Source of the DNA: Prunus persica
Taxonomy: Eukaryota; Streptophyta; Magnoliopsida; Rosales; Rosaceae
Assembly: GCF_000346465.2 (NCBI RefSeq)
Contig: NC_034010.1
Location: 3,802,941 to 3,866,940 of the forward strand
Direction: 5' to 3'
DNA: 64,000 nt
The notes under the pieces: generated by a model
Seen by the model: only the letters and a program-made list of their open reading frames with translations
What the model was told of the DNA's origin: nothing
The model's database searches: none
Program-made: the position numbers and the translations under genes
Part shown: positions 1-12,488 of the stretch, piece after piece
Layout of the letters: every line of letters starts with the position of its first letter
Position numbering within the stretch: position 1 is the stretch's first letter

Positions 1-50
1 CTGCATTTTTTTTAAAATTTTTTTTATGTGGAACAAAGAATATTTTATTA

Positions 51-411
51 GGGCTCATTTGATAATCATTTCAATTTTAGTGTTCAGATTTTATTTTTTG
101 TCTCAGAGTATAGAGGAAAATGAGAGTGAGAATGAGAGTGAGGATGAGATTAAGAGAGAGGAGGATGGTAGGGACGAGTAACAAAAGTGAAAACAAAAAC
201 TTGAAAATGAAAATAATTTCAAATAGATTTTAGTTTTTAGTTTTCACTTTTGTTACTTCTCCCTCCCATCCTCCCAATCTCATCTTCCTTCTCAATCTCA
301 TCTCTACTCTCATTCTCATTTCCATTCTCCCTCTTTTTCCTCTATACTATAGCACAAAAAATAAAAAATAAAAACTAAAAACTAAAATTGAAATAGTTAT
401 CAAATAGGCCC
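51..411. mobile_element. Tourist-like (PIF/Harbinger-type) MITE, complete foldback
   Basis: The ends are inverted repeats of about 30 bases: 51-80 begins GGGCTCATTTGATAATCATT and 382-411 is its near-complement, ending AAATAGGCCC. A 3-bp target duplication TTA lies at 48-50 and 412-414. Almost the whole element folds back on itself: the GAGAATGAGAGTGAGG-like arm pairs with the CTCATTCTCATT-like arm near 305-325. It has no coding capacity. Length, TTA duplication and terminal GGG/CCC fit non-autonomous PIF/Harbinger elements. The superfamily call is inference. Confidence 0.8.
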
Positions 412-3400
412 TTAATATTCCATTATTGTTTCTGATGGGGTGGTTCCATGGAAAACCCTTGGAACCAAAGGGGTGGTTGTACCCGGGTTTTCTTTTGGCT
501 TTTGGAGGAGAAGAGTCGAGAATTAGCAAGAAAATCATCCAAGATCGGATGTGACTTTCAATATTTGTGGCGTTCGGTAGGTCGCTAGGTAATATTTCAA
601 GGAGATGACATAAGAATGATTTTGAATTGACGACCACACATAAATACAGTGCTAATATGTCTTCTAATTTTTTTTTACAAATTATAATTTGACGCATATT
701 TAGAATAAATTTTGTTGACGTGTGATTTTTGTGTGATTAATATAGGGCTTTGACCTTATCAATGCCTTTTATTGGGTCGGGTAAGAAGCACATATCTTCT
801 TCTCTTCTCTGCATACATGGGGGGCACACGAAATAGAATTGGTCACATTGGAAGCACTGGTGTAGTACTAACGAAACTCTTTTTTATGCTAAAGTAAGAG
901 TGAAGTAGAGAGAGTTTGAGAGAACGAATGAGCAAAGTTTAAAAATGATTGAAAGTTATTACCCTTATCTGAATGTAGGTGACGAGTATTATAGAAGCCC
1001 AATAAAGAGCATGTCTCCTTAAATAAATCTAAGGAGAAGGGTGTCGGCTATATTGTCATTATGAAAAGGGAAAGCGACCATGGCCGATGACACGGTGACA
1101 CGGTGAATTATCAAGCACGACCATTATCGACCATGGCTGATGACACGGTGAATTAGGTCACCGTTGCTAGGTATGGTTGGGTAAGGTACAACCAAGTAGT
1201 GGGATTTTGTTGTCAAGGCCATTCACATGGTGTACTGTAAATGGTCAATCGACTCAAGGAAAATCAGGTGTCAACAAATTCATTAAAAGCACAAAAGGGA
1301 AATTTTATATGCATGCACTATAATTTGTCCCAAAAGAGAAATGAGTCCTTTAAAATATTGAGCCATATATTTTTCTTTCCATAATTCGAAGCTTTTAATA
1401 TTTTGTAAGTATTAGTTTTCTAAATTCATATATGTAATTTAATTAATTTTCTAAATTAATGTAATTTTTCTGAAATAATTTTGGTCTTTTCAATTTCAAC
1501 TCAAGTAGTTAAGAGTATTTATTCTTGCACTCGATGTCCTAAATTCGATTCCCCACTTTTTCAATATCACTTATATAAATTAAAAATATATATACCTTTA
1601 CTCGATTACAAGTGACCCTGAATTCAAATTTCAAAATGACATCCAAAAATTTGTAGACAGCACATAGAGTAGTGCTTTTGTAGTTGCCCTTTTTGGAAGC
1701 CGGTCCATAATTTAACCAAGTGGGTTCTTTTTGTCAAATTGATTTGACTTTGTTCCACTATCCTCAACATTCCTCTGATGTTTGCAGTGGTGAGGAGGTG
1801 GTGTGGTTTCCTTCAATGCATTATGCTTTCTTTAATCCAACACCTCTTGGACGACATATTCCTTATCACCATAGAAATGTTTAAGTTTATATTGCACCTC
1901 AAAATTATAAAGATTATCTTGTTTATAAATAATTAATTATAATAGTTTATTTAAGTGTGCAAGAATCCTATATATTATTTGGTACCCCTCTTCATTTACT
2001 TTCACAAAGTTTGCTGGAGAATCCCAGCCAGGGCACCACATTCACTGGGTGAATGGGGGCGGGCCATGCAATCCACTTGCTACCCTAAGGTTCTGTGTAT
2101 CTATTCCTCATTACAAGAGGATTAGAAATAACTCCAATCAATCGGACCCTCCAGAACAAAAATAATAATAACAAAAAAGAAAAAAAAAACTCGTGTTGCA
2201 TTGCACCTTACCCATAAAATTATTATTATATATATTTTATAGAAATAGAATAAATTAAACCACCCTTAAAACAACAAGTGTCAATATCAAGAACCACATG
2301 ATTATTTAAAAAGATTGGGAAAAAAAATAAAAAATCATAACCCCTCTCTCCCTCTATGAGTCTTAAAGGAAAACTCCATAAAGAGGGAAAAGGAAAAAGT
2401 GTCGCTTCCCTTTCTCCCCCTCATCTCTTCTCATCTTTTCCTTTTGAATTAGTAAATAAGTTCACTGGAGCGTTTTGAATAAGAAGCACAATGCGGTGAT
2501 TTCTTTTAAGCCATGCTCAGATTCAAGTTCCTCGTCACTCTTTTTAGGCTTTGTTCTCAATCAAATCATTCTCCCAAAATTCGCTCTCTAACACTACTCA
2601 TGTTCTCTAAACTTGGTTCTACATTGTCTTTGACAGAGGTTGTTGCGAATCACCTAATTGTTCTTTGGCAAAGTTGTTGTCTTCGTTTATTTGTTCACTC
2701 TTATGCAGATAGATCGTTGGAAATCATATTTTCGTCAAATCTGTTACAAATGTGGTGGTGGGTGTGACAGTGACAGTGCTTCTTCCGATGGTGGTGCTAG
2801 GGTTCATTTAGACTCATATGATGCTTTAGGGTTTCGGCTATGTTGGGGATGTTTAAGCTAGCTTATGGTTAATTGAATGTGGACTAATAAATTTAGTGCA
2901 TGCACTTAGGGAGTGTTCACATAATCCTCTTAATGTCAGTGCTTTGTTAGCATTTATCGATCAATAAAATCCTATTCCTTGGTATAAATTTTTTTTACAA
3001 AAATGGGCTAAGAGAGTAGTATACTCTTCCCAAATACTTTTGGCAAAAACACATCGTTAATAAATGATCTAAAAGCTCTTATAGAAAAAATAGATGATTT
3101 AAAAACTCATAACCAAAAAAATAAAAATAAAATAAAAAAGGAAACAGCTTTGATATATGTTCTGCATCGCTTTACTAATTTTGCCTTTGTTTGTAATCCA
3201 CTTTTATGATCAAAAAGCTGTTAACCATTAATAAATTTAAGCATCACAGATTCACATTCATTTCTCAAGCGGTTTTTTTAATATTAGGCATCATGTTCGA
3301 TATTCAAAGTTTGCATCCAATCCAAGTACTTATTTATTTGGAGAAACTTTCATTAGAAGCAGGGCACAATCAATAAACTATTATATTATTTTGAATCTTA

Positions 3401-5810
3401 ACAGGGTTACTAAGTGACAACTTACTAAATGTTAGGTTAAATAATGCATTAGAATTTCGTCCACTTATGATCTAACAACTGGATTAATAATATCACGTGA
3501 CGATGTTGCAATTACAAACATAAATTTCTTTAACTTTTTCTCCCAAGTAGCATTTTCACATTACGAAGGGTTATCTTTTTATGCTAACAATGTCGGGTGG
3601 TACTTGTCACCTAAGTTGGGATAGAGAATTGAATTTAGTTAATTTAATTTACCGAATTCATTTTAAAAAAATTAAACCCATTGCCAAATTTACATAACTC
3701 TTCCAAACTAATCATAATGTCTCCACAAGAAGGTAGCAAAACATGCATGGTACCAAAACCCAGTCTCAAAATTTAAAAAAGGTTCGATGGGATTACCAAA
3801 ACCCACAAATGAAAAATGTTATAGTTACCTAAAATCCACAACTAGCATTATAAAATTTTCTTCAAAGGAGAGCCAAATATTGCTGGTTGTTTGATCTTGG
3901 GTTGTGTGGAGGCCGACAAGGTTTACAGATTTAGAGGTTTTGATGTTGAAATTGCGTTGAATATATTATCCATATGAGTTTGGTGGGCTTCCTTTTAAAG
4001 TTTCCGGGTTCACAAGTTACTCCAAAAACTCAGGAAACGAATTTGAACATTTTTTCTAGCATTTCAAAAAGGACTGTTATGGTATCTAATGGAAAGGGAA
4101 AAGCATTATGGTATGAAATAGAATTATATATAGCATCATCAATTTGTATTCTAAAGTTTATAGTGCGATATTGTGTTATTATTAGAAATCTGAAATGACA
4201 TTGTTTTTCTTGAGGGATAATACTTAGGGTGCACCTCTTTATGCACTTCGTTTTGATTAATGAATCTTCACTAAATTATCGTTTAAAAATCTCAATTGAA
4301 ACTGTTCATTCTCTAAATTACCATTTAAAGATCATATCTGTAAAAAAAAAAAATCACTCAAAATATAGAGAGTTTAGTCATTCATATGTATCAACTAAAT
4401 GGACAGTTTATCATGATTAAGATCTTAATTGTTCGATACATATGATGAAGATTCGTTAATCACAGCGGTGTAGATAAGGAGGGTACACCCCTTTATACAA
4501 AGAAAAAACAAATTAGACAAACATCCTATCTCACACTCTTTATATATCCCCAATGTGTTTTTAAGAAACACTTTAAAAAAGGAATATTGAATTTAGAATA
4601 GTAGCATTGTCAAACAAAGTAGGGTAAATATTCAGTTATGTTAAGATACGCACATATTATTATTCTTCTCCAATATTGAGGTATTCATACAAGTACAAAG
4701 ATGTGTTAACCCTAAATAAAATAAGAAATATATCTAAATTACAATAGGAAGTAAATCTCTATTACAATGGGACTAAATAATAATTGGTAAGTAACCAAAA
4801 TTCTAATAAAATAAAAAACCAAAATCCTGACTAAGTAAGAACTCGCCAACAAGCATGAAACTAGACGCTACCATTCACCATGCTTTTGAATTATCAGATA
4901 AGAAACGTATAAGAAAATCTGGCTTTTGAGCTTCACTTTTATATGGACATCAACCCTTTATGCAAAAGTCGACCTCAGTGGTCCATATAGACATGTAGAC
5001 CCACCCCCTCAGACCAGATTCATAAGTCATCACTGAAAGCAGCTCCATTCTTAGGATTTTGGGACCTTCGACAAACCCTTAAAATGGACCCCTCCATACA
5101 ATTATATGCATACAAGAAAAAAGTTTATTAGGTTGATAAAATCGGAAATTTAAAAAAGAAAAAAAGAAAAAAAAAGGATATGGATATATCTCTGAGAAAT
5201 CTCATTTTAATTAGTATAGGGTAATAAAAACATAGGACACCAAAAGAATTTGACCGCTGAGCGTATGAGGTCGGAAACTCTCAAGTACGGTTCTATACCA
5301 AGTTAACTACTGTAATTTGCTTGCACAAATGAAGGCTGCAAGCAATTCTCCCCCAAAGCAACCAAGAAGTAAACGGGACACAGTAACAAATGACATACGA
5401 CATGGTATGTCTACATGGCCTATTTCAATTTAACGAATATGTTTTTTAACTAGTAATTATACCGCGGGAAGATAAGGCTCAATGTGACTATCTTATATAG
5501 AACAGTTTTTTTTACAGTTATGATTTAAATGATATATTGTGTTAGCGACAATCGCTCACATATCTTGTAGGTTATTATCAATTATTGATACATTGTTATC
5601 GTATAGGTTTATTGTCAATTATTGATGCATTGTTGAGTGTAATTGTGGACATGTGGGGGACTTTCCTTGATATCAATCTTAGATGGTAAGTGAAAACCCA
5701 CCAACTTAATTCTTTGTGAACAAGCGTACGGCAACAATATTAATGGACTTTAGTTATTTTGGCTACTTTCCACCAAGTATTAACACTGTTTCATGACCTG
5801 CAGACACTAA
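412..5810. other. Intergenic, no supportable gene
   Basis: AT-rich sequence with stops in all frames. Small items seen: a 53-bp-spaced direct repeat of CGACCATGGCYGATGACACGG at 1075 and 1128, a tRNA-derived SINE-like patch at 1501-1554, and open frames of 67-84 codons at 2513-2861. Those frames have no recognisable domain and no splice-joined extension that I could find. Confidence 0.6.
1501..1554 (+). repeat. tRNA-derived SINE-like patch (weak)
   Basis: An A-box-like stretch (TCAAGTAGTTAAGAG, 1501-1515) is followed about 25 bases later by a B-box-like stretch (AAATTCGATTCCCC, 1541-1554). This is the order and character of a Pol III internal promoter. There is no clear 3' tail or target duplication, so it may be a worn SINE or chance. 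Confidence 0.3.
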
Positions 5811-6173
5811 GTGCCCGTTTGACATTGCTTATTTGGGATGATAAGTGATTTTTTAAAAATTTTGGGAAGCCCAACCCGTTTGGTAAACTGTGAGAAAATC
5901 ACTTATTGTTAAAAATTGCTGTGAGAGAAAGCTATAAAGGAAAGCAGCTAATGAGGTGCTTTCATTTTCTGATTATGCAGGAATCAGTTTCGAAGAGGAG
6001 CTGGGTTTAATGATTAATCGGCAATCATTTTTTGATTATGAGTAAAATCAATACCAACAACACTTTTAACAAAAATTTTACCAAACGCCAAACTACTTTC
6101 TCTCACAGCTGATTTCTCTCACAGCAAATTTGACAGCGATTATTTTCACAGCACAGCAATGCCAAACTGGCCC
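5811..6173. mobile_element. Tourist-like MITE, TAA target duplication
   Basis: Terminal inverted repeats: the left end is GTGCCCGTTTGACATTGCT and the right end is the complement of GGGCCAGTTTGGCATTGCT. A 3-bp duplication TAA lies at 5808-5810 and 6174-6176. The 363-bp length, lack of coding potential and internal partial palindrome (TTTCTCTCACAGC and CTGTGAGAGAAA arms) fit a PIF/Harbinger-type MITE of a different family from the one at 51-411. Confidence 0.75.
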
Positions 6174-7408
6174 TAATTCGTATATTTTCCATCTTTTTTT
6201 TAACTCTAAATGTACCCAACCAAACATCAACCAATTAAGAAAGCAACATGCAAAAGAGATGGAAAATTATATTCTCCACTTTATGAGGTTGTAATGCATT
6301 CACTTTCTGCCTGCCAGCAGATATCATATTTTTGACAAAATCAGCATCCAAATTTTCAAAGCAAAGAGGCTTCTTCTTCTTCTGGTCATATATACAGCAA
6401 CCTAAAGATTGCGTGTTGAAGATTCATAGGAACCAAAAAAGAAAAAGGCAAGCGACTACTACCAAACACCAATAATGTCTCTTTAATTTGACCACTTGCG
6501 CATAATTCAATAGGGTTGAAATTTTATCATAAAAGACTCTGGTGTTATCACTAATCACATCACTCGTCATATTTCGTATTTTAATTTGTGAAGTTTCTGG
6601 CATATAAGACTCTAAATTCTTCGTATTCGAGTGACAAAGACGTACATGGTGCTTTGATTAGCTTCAAATATGGGATTTTAGATGGAACATGGTCGAGTTA
6701 AACTGGGCATGTGCTATAGTTATAGGCTCTTAGATAGCGCACGCTAAGAAAGCGTGTTTTGAACTGACTGCAATGCATAAGAGATTTTTCGTACACCAAT
6801 TATCACTACTAGTGTTAGCTAATTGGGTAGCTTCACCCACAAATAATCACTCAACAAACTCTCCTCCTTTTTCTACAAATTGGCAAGGTATTGAATTCAA
6901 GACATAAAGATGGGTTTGAATGGAGAGAATATTAATTGAACTTAGTATAATTATACATAATTGAGCACCATAATCGAAATCTCTCTAGGAAGACAAGTTT
7001 AAGATATTGTGTACCGAAGCAGACAAATGATATTCATTAAAGGAAACGAACAGAAACTTTTAAATAGGACAAATAAATATATAATGAAATTAGCATAAGC
7101 ATTAGCGTATTCATGAATATTTATTTATTATATATTTTATTTTATTTAGTCAAGTTTTCGATGTAAAACTTATATTCTTAACAGATTTTGCCTTTTACCA
7201 TCAAGATAATAAGATGATCAACCAATTGCTATAAATGGATGAGTTAGACTTCGACTTAGACATAACCTCTATTCGGGAAAATCTTTGTTTCTATGATCTT
7301 TCAGAAACAAAGAACTGAATTATTTGTTGTTACTTGATTGGAACACTTCTAATTGTTAAGACCAAATTAATAATTAGAAAAGGCTTGAAAACGACAAAGA
7401 CTTTAGTG
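6174..7408. other. Intergenic, nothing recognised
   Basis: AT-rich sequence without coding structure, inverted-repeat ends or RNA gene that I could detect. Confidence 0.5.
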
Positions 7409-9830
7409 AGTGTTGTCACCCCCAGAAATTTTGGTCACGTGACAGTGGCACGTGCCTCAATAATCCCAAGAGTACAACATTCAATCACCAAAGAATTATA
7501 TTCCCAAGTATTCCTGAAACACGTTAAGTCCTTTTGCTTAATTAAAATAGATTTGATCAAAATTTTATTGGCAGTGGATATTAAAAACAAAATGTTTTCA
7601 AAATAAATATTTACATTACACCAACCTCTGAGGTACCTCACATTTAATTTACAACAGAATAGAAGTTCGAAAACACAACCCTATCAACAAGATTACAAGT
7701 CATAGATACAAAAGGATTCACAAGATGGATTCACAAAGGTTCAACAAACTAGGAGTTGATAAGCCTTGATCACCGCGTTGTTGACCTAGTTCAGGTTGTC
7801 GACATGTATATGATACGCACATCAAAAATAGGGGTGAGCATCACATACGTTCATTTGCTAAGCAGGAGGCACCCGAAGCCAGGTTTGAAAGTAATTAAGT
7901 TAAACTACATTTCAGTTATTTAACGTACAATAATCGTTAAAATAATGCACAACCAAAACAATATATTATGTCATAAACATATTGACATGTTCAACTTTCA
8001 TAAAAACAGCCCCCGTAACCATCTCTTGATGACGAATCCTAAAGGCCAACTACCCATACCACAATAACATATCATCCAACTCAGGCAGCACAGTAGCAAG
8101 AGTGTCGATATCCATGGTTATACTATCCTCACCTAGGAATTGGGCCTTGGAATAGTCGGTTCGTATAACTGCCTTCGAAGGTTTCTGGAATCCAACCCCA
8201 AAATGGTTGCCATACTCCCTTCACTTTGAGGTTATCTCAATCGGAACACCACTAATGCACAAAACTAGTGCCCATCATATATCCAAAAACCACACAAAAA
8301 TGGCAAAAAAAGAGACTTATGCAAAGTTTTCATGCATCACTATCTACTATCAATATACATGCAAGAAAACTACAAGTCCCTGAGTGAGTTCCTTTACTAG
8401 GAGTCCAAAGCTTTAGCTAGTGCAAGTGTTCTCAATCGTCCAGCTCACCCCACCATTACGTTCATGCTCAACTACTCAAACTCCTAGTCGTACAACAAAT
8501 AATGTGTTAAAATGTGTCGTAGGGGCGAACGTCACTAACTAGGGTTAAGTCCAATTATGTATTGCTAACCCTATGTCAAAATCAAAACTCTAAGTTGAAA
8601 ACAGTAAATCGTCTTACATGTTCCCTACCCTAAAAGTCGGATTAGGGTTAGGGTTGAGTTCTCATAATGGGTTTGAAATAATGTTTGGATAAGGTTCAGG
8701 TTCACAACTTGAAACTAGGGTTTTATGGTTAAAAACTATATTTGGAAAATTTAAACTAATTTAAAGAATTTAAAAAAATTAAACTAATTTTGGATATTAA
8801 TTACTAATTTTAGAATCCACAAAATAATTTAAAATAATTAAATATAATTAATTACTATATTGAGTAATTTTAGAAATTAAAAAATTTAAGATTAACTACG
8901 TATTTTTAAACTATTTAAAACCAATTAAATAAACTGATACAATAATAATAATAAAAAAAAATGGATCAACTACAATAAATCCTCCAAACTATGGGCGTCA
9001 TTATGAAGGGAAAACTATGTCTATGCATTTCTCAAATACATGAATAGGATAATGAGCTATCTAACGTGCATTTCACTAAATACATAAACGCGAAAGCAAG
9101 ATATAAACTTAGAAACTCATAAATCATATTGAACCAACATCTTTCTAGGGCTATGCAATGTTGCACCATATACTCTCTGTAGCTACCTTAAAAGAGGGAT
9201 TAAAAGTGTAGTTACCCTTGGAGCGAATCTTGAATCCTAATAAGGTGTTCAAATAGTGTGTTTGAACTCTCCTTGCTTGATCTTCCATTACGGCTCCCTA
9301 ACAGGTACAAAAGTATGTAACTCCTTGAAGATTTTCACCAAGGATGGATGGAGATAAGAGAAAGAGAACTTGGGAGAGCACAAGAGTGCTAGCTCGTGCT
9401 CTCCAAAGTGGCCAACCAAGGAGGACTTGAGAGAGAGGTTTGATGTTTCTTCTCTTTGAATTTTTCCAACTTGAAAAACCCTAAAATGAAATGGTGTTCT
9501 GACATCATATATATAGACCTATATTGTGATACATGTGTACTTAAATACACATGTGTACCACACCCTCCCCTTGGTGGCCTAAGAGGTTCACCATATTTAT
9601 CCCTTAATGTGTCACACAAGTCTAAAGTCGTATGGTTCATTTCTTAATTCTTTAAGTCGTGAGGGACCCAACTAAGTTCATTATCTTACAAGTATTGGTC
9701 CCCGTCAATTCTTATTGACCATGTCAAGTGTCGGTCAACAGTTGACCTTTGACTTTGACCAAGGCATAAAATCTTTCTCTATTTTATTTCTCAATCCATC
9801 ATTTTGTGGTGTGTGATCTTATAAGTTATA
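7409..9830. mobile_element. LTR-like non-coding repeat (boundaries uncertain)
   Basis: The stretch starts near TGTTGTCACCCCCAGAAATT and runs about 2.4 kb without a gene. It contains a TATA-like CATATATATAGACC near 9508, followed by a CA-rich leader, and a dense block of TTGAC motifs at 9704-9759. This looks like the control region of a long LTR. I found no matching target duplication and no primer-binding site, so both ends are approximate and the call is tentative. Confidence 0.3.
9704..9759. promoter_or_regulatory. Cluster of seven W-box cores (TTGAC/GTCAA)
   Basis: Seven TTGAC or GTCAA cores lie within 56 bases: 9704, 9715, 9723, 9734, 9742, 9749 and 9755. WRKY transcription factors bind TTGAC(C/T) elements and clusters commonly give stress responsiveness. 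Here the cluster sits in repeat-like sequence, so it may be an LTR enhancer. Function is inference. Confidence 0.4.
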
Positions 9831-10160
9831 TATAGAGATGGAGTGGGTAAGTCTTATTCCTCTTGTACCAAGCATGAATTGAATCTCATCATTCAATTGT
9901 CCCTTTTAGTGAAGGATAATAATAATTAAACCTTACGACCTTATTTGTTACACAGGACTGTCTTCGCATGGACTATGCTTAGGACTATCTTGACTTTGCT
10001 TGGTCTAAGTTGGATAATACTTATCTTGCATTTGGTGTATGCTTGGACTAGGACTAGATTTTTTTTCCCCAAAAATATATATATAAATGTCTATATGTAT
10101 AAATATATATTTTTTGTACGTGTATATATGTATTTTATAATATATATATATTCCTTATTT

Positions 10161-10372
10161 TATTTGAGGGACACCCTTTAGGGTACCTAACGAATTTTTT
10201 TTCCAACGTTCCAAACCATCTATTTTTTAAGTCTACATTCATAGATTACTCGTACTAAAAATTAGACAAATTGGAAACCATTCGATATCCAATTGTATCC
10301 TATAAAATCAATGAACACGGTGCTTTAACAAAATACTAAAATTTCAATAACACAATTGAGTGGTCAAACGAT
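10161..10372 (-). mobile_element. Fragment A of the GAGGGATCCCTC element family
   Basis: Starts TATTTGAGGGACACCC and follows the same internal order as copy D at 12051-12451 (GGGTACCT, CCAAACCATCTATTTTTTAAG, CAATGAACACGGTGCTT, CAATTGAGTGGTCAAA). It breaks off into an AT repeat at about 10372, so only half of the element is present. Strand is arbitrary and taken relative to copy C. Confidence 0.6.
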
Positions 10373-10389
10373 ATATATATCTATCTATC

Positions 10390-10766
10390 AATTGAGGGAT
10401 CCCTCAAATAATTTTATTTAACGGACAACTTTTATGTATCCTACGATTTTTTTTTCCAACAATCTAAACTATTTATTTTTTAGATCTTCATTCATAAATC
10501 ATCCTTGCAATAAATTAGACAAATAGGAAACCGTCCAATTATGTCATACAAAATCAATGAATATGGTGCTTCAAGAAAGCACTAAAATTTTAAAAACTCA
10601 ATTGAGTAGTCAAATGATATTCGAATTCAAGTGATTTTTTATAGAGATGATCTTTGAATGATTATCTAAAAAATAGACGGTTAGGATGACGAAATACAAT
10701 GCGGAGTGAGCCTTATAATGGTGTTCCTCAAATAAGTTTGAGGGATCCTTCAATAGAAGCTCACTG
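10390..10766 (-). mobile_element. Copy B of the GAGGGATCCCTC element family, left end lost
   Basis: Carries the subterminal palindrome TTGAGGGATCCCTCAA at its left and GAGGGATCCTTCAATAGAAG near its right end, finishing ...GCTCACTG. The internal sequence is collinear with copy D. The outer 12 or so bases expected at the left terminus are replaced by a TATC repeat, so the copy is truncated or degraded there. Confidence 0.65.
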
Positions 10767-10942
10767 TATAACATATATGTGTATATACATGTGTATATGT
10801 ATATTATAAATAATATAAAAATATATATGTATATATACATATATTACATATATTATATACATACATACATTACATATATTATATACATACATAATATATA
10901 TATATATGTGTGTGTATACATGTATATATGAATTTATGTATA

Positions 10943-11341
10943 CATAGAGCTTCCATTGAGGGATCCCTCAAATAACTTATTTGAGGGACACCCCTTGTAG
11001 GCCCCACTCCGGATTGTATTTCACTAATCCAAACCGTCTATTTTGTAGATACTCATTCAAAGATCATCCCTACAAAAAATCACTTGAATCCGATATCATT
11101 TGACCACTCAATTAAGTTATTGAAATTTTAACATTTTCTTGAAGTACCGTGTTCATTGATTTTGTAAGACACAATTGGATGTCGAAACGGTTTCCGATTT
11201 GTCTAATTTTTTGTTAGGATGATCTATGAATGAAGACCTAAAAAATAGATGGTTTGGATCATTAGGAAAAAAATTGTAGGGTACCCTAAAGGGCGTCCCT
11301 CAAATAAATTATTTGAGGGATCCCTCAATAGAAGGGGACTG
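10943..11341 (+). mobile_element. Copy C: ~400-bp MULE-like non-autonomous element
   Basis: Begins CATAGAGCTTCCATTGAGGG and ends ...AATAGAAGGGGACTG. Both subterminal regions contain TTGAGGGATCCCTCAA followed by a second inverted TTATTTGAGGG motif. A perfect 10-bp direct repeat, TTTATGTATA, flanks it at 10933-10942 and 11342-11351. A duplication of that length suggests a Mutator-like (MULE) origin. It has no open reading frame and is inverted relative to copies A, B and D. Confidence 0.7.
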
Positions 11342-11853
11342 TTTATGTATAATGTATATATTTATATTATAATATATAATATATATGGATATGTAATAAT
11401 TATTTTCTACCTGAATGCATGGGTTTGAGGTGGGCAGAGGAAGATTAGAATGATTTCTACCTTAATGGAAGAAGATAACAAACATAGAAGAAGATTGGGT
11501 GCCATGTGTAAATTTTCAGTTGCTTGATAAAGCTATGTCAGGCCCTGAATGGATTGGTTTTCTGGGTAGCTTAAGCCTTCTTTTATAGCCACAAGAACCC
11601 TAATTTCATCTAACCTTTTCCTTCCTTTCTCGTACGTGCTTTCCACTTTATCTTCTTTGGTGAAATTCTCTTATCCAAGGGTGCATAGGTAAAGGAGTGC
11701 TTTGGTGGTTCCAAGGTTTTGGGATGGCTGGACTGTTCCTACATAGGGAGTAGACAGCCACAACTAACTTTACATCCCCGACTTTTTCCCTAATAGGAGC
11801 CTAACCATAGACAAAAGGGTGGGAATGGAACATGCCTGGTTTACCCCAAACGG

Positions 11854-11953
11854 NNNNNNNNNNNNNNNNNNNNNNNNNNNNNNNNNNNNNNNNNNNNNNN
11901 NNNNNNNNNNNNNNNNNNNNNNNNNNNNNNNNNNNNNNNNNNNNNNNNNNNNN
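11854..11953. other. Assembly gap of 100 N
   Basis: Exactly 100 N, the usual placeholder for a gap of unknown size. It lies between inverted copies C and D of the same element, beside an AT dinucleotide repeat, which explains why assembly failed here. Confidence 0.98.
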
Positions 11954-12050
11954 GTATATATATATATATATAATATGTGTGTATATATGTGTATTATAAT
12001 ATATACATGGGTTTAATTCATATATATATATATATGGGTATGTTATAATA

Positions 12051-12451
12051 CAGTCCCCTTCTATTGAGGGATCCCTCAAATAAAATTATTTGAGGGACGC
12101 ATTTTAGGGTACCTTACAATTTTTTTCCGAATGATCCAAACCATTTATTTTTTAGGTCTTCATTCATAGATCATCCTTACAAAAAATTAGACAAATCAAA
12201 AACCGTTTCGACATTCAGTTGTATCTTACAAAATCAATGAACACGGTGCTTCAAGAAAGTACTAAAATTTCAATAACTCAATTGAGTGGTCAAATGATAT
12301 CGGATTCAAGTGATTTTTTGTAGAGATGATATTTGAATGAGTATCTACAAAATAAACGGTTTGGATTACTGCAATACAATCCGGAGTGGGGCCTACAAGG
12401 GATGTCCCTCAAATAAGCTTATTTGAGGGATCCCACAATGGAAGCTCTCTG
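12051..12451 (-). mobile_element. Copy D: ~400-bp MULE-like non-autonomous element, inverted to copy C
   Basis: Begins CAGTCCCCTTCTATTGAGGG and ends ...GGAAGCTCTCTG. It is the reverse complement of copy C across nearly its full length. A perfect 10-bp direct repeat, TGTTATAATA, lies at 12041-12050 and 12452-12461. Together with copy C this supports a 10-bp target duplication and a terminal CAG/CTG. No coding potential. Confidence 0.7.
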
Positions 12452-12488
12452 TGTTATAATAATAATATAAATGATATATACGTGTATA

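Noticed and set aside
2513..2861. Small frames with CYKCGGGCDSDS-like peptide
   Set aside because: No convincing zinc-finger spacing, no flanking exons and no family I recognise; left as anonymous intergenic sequence.
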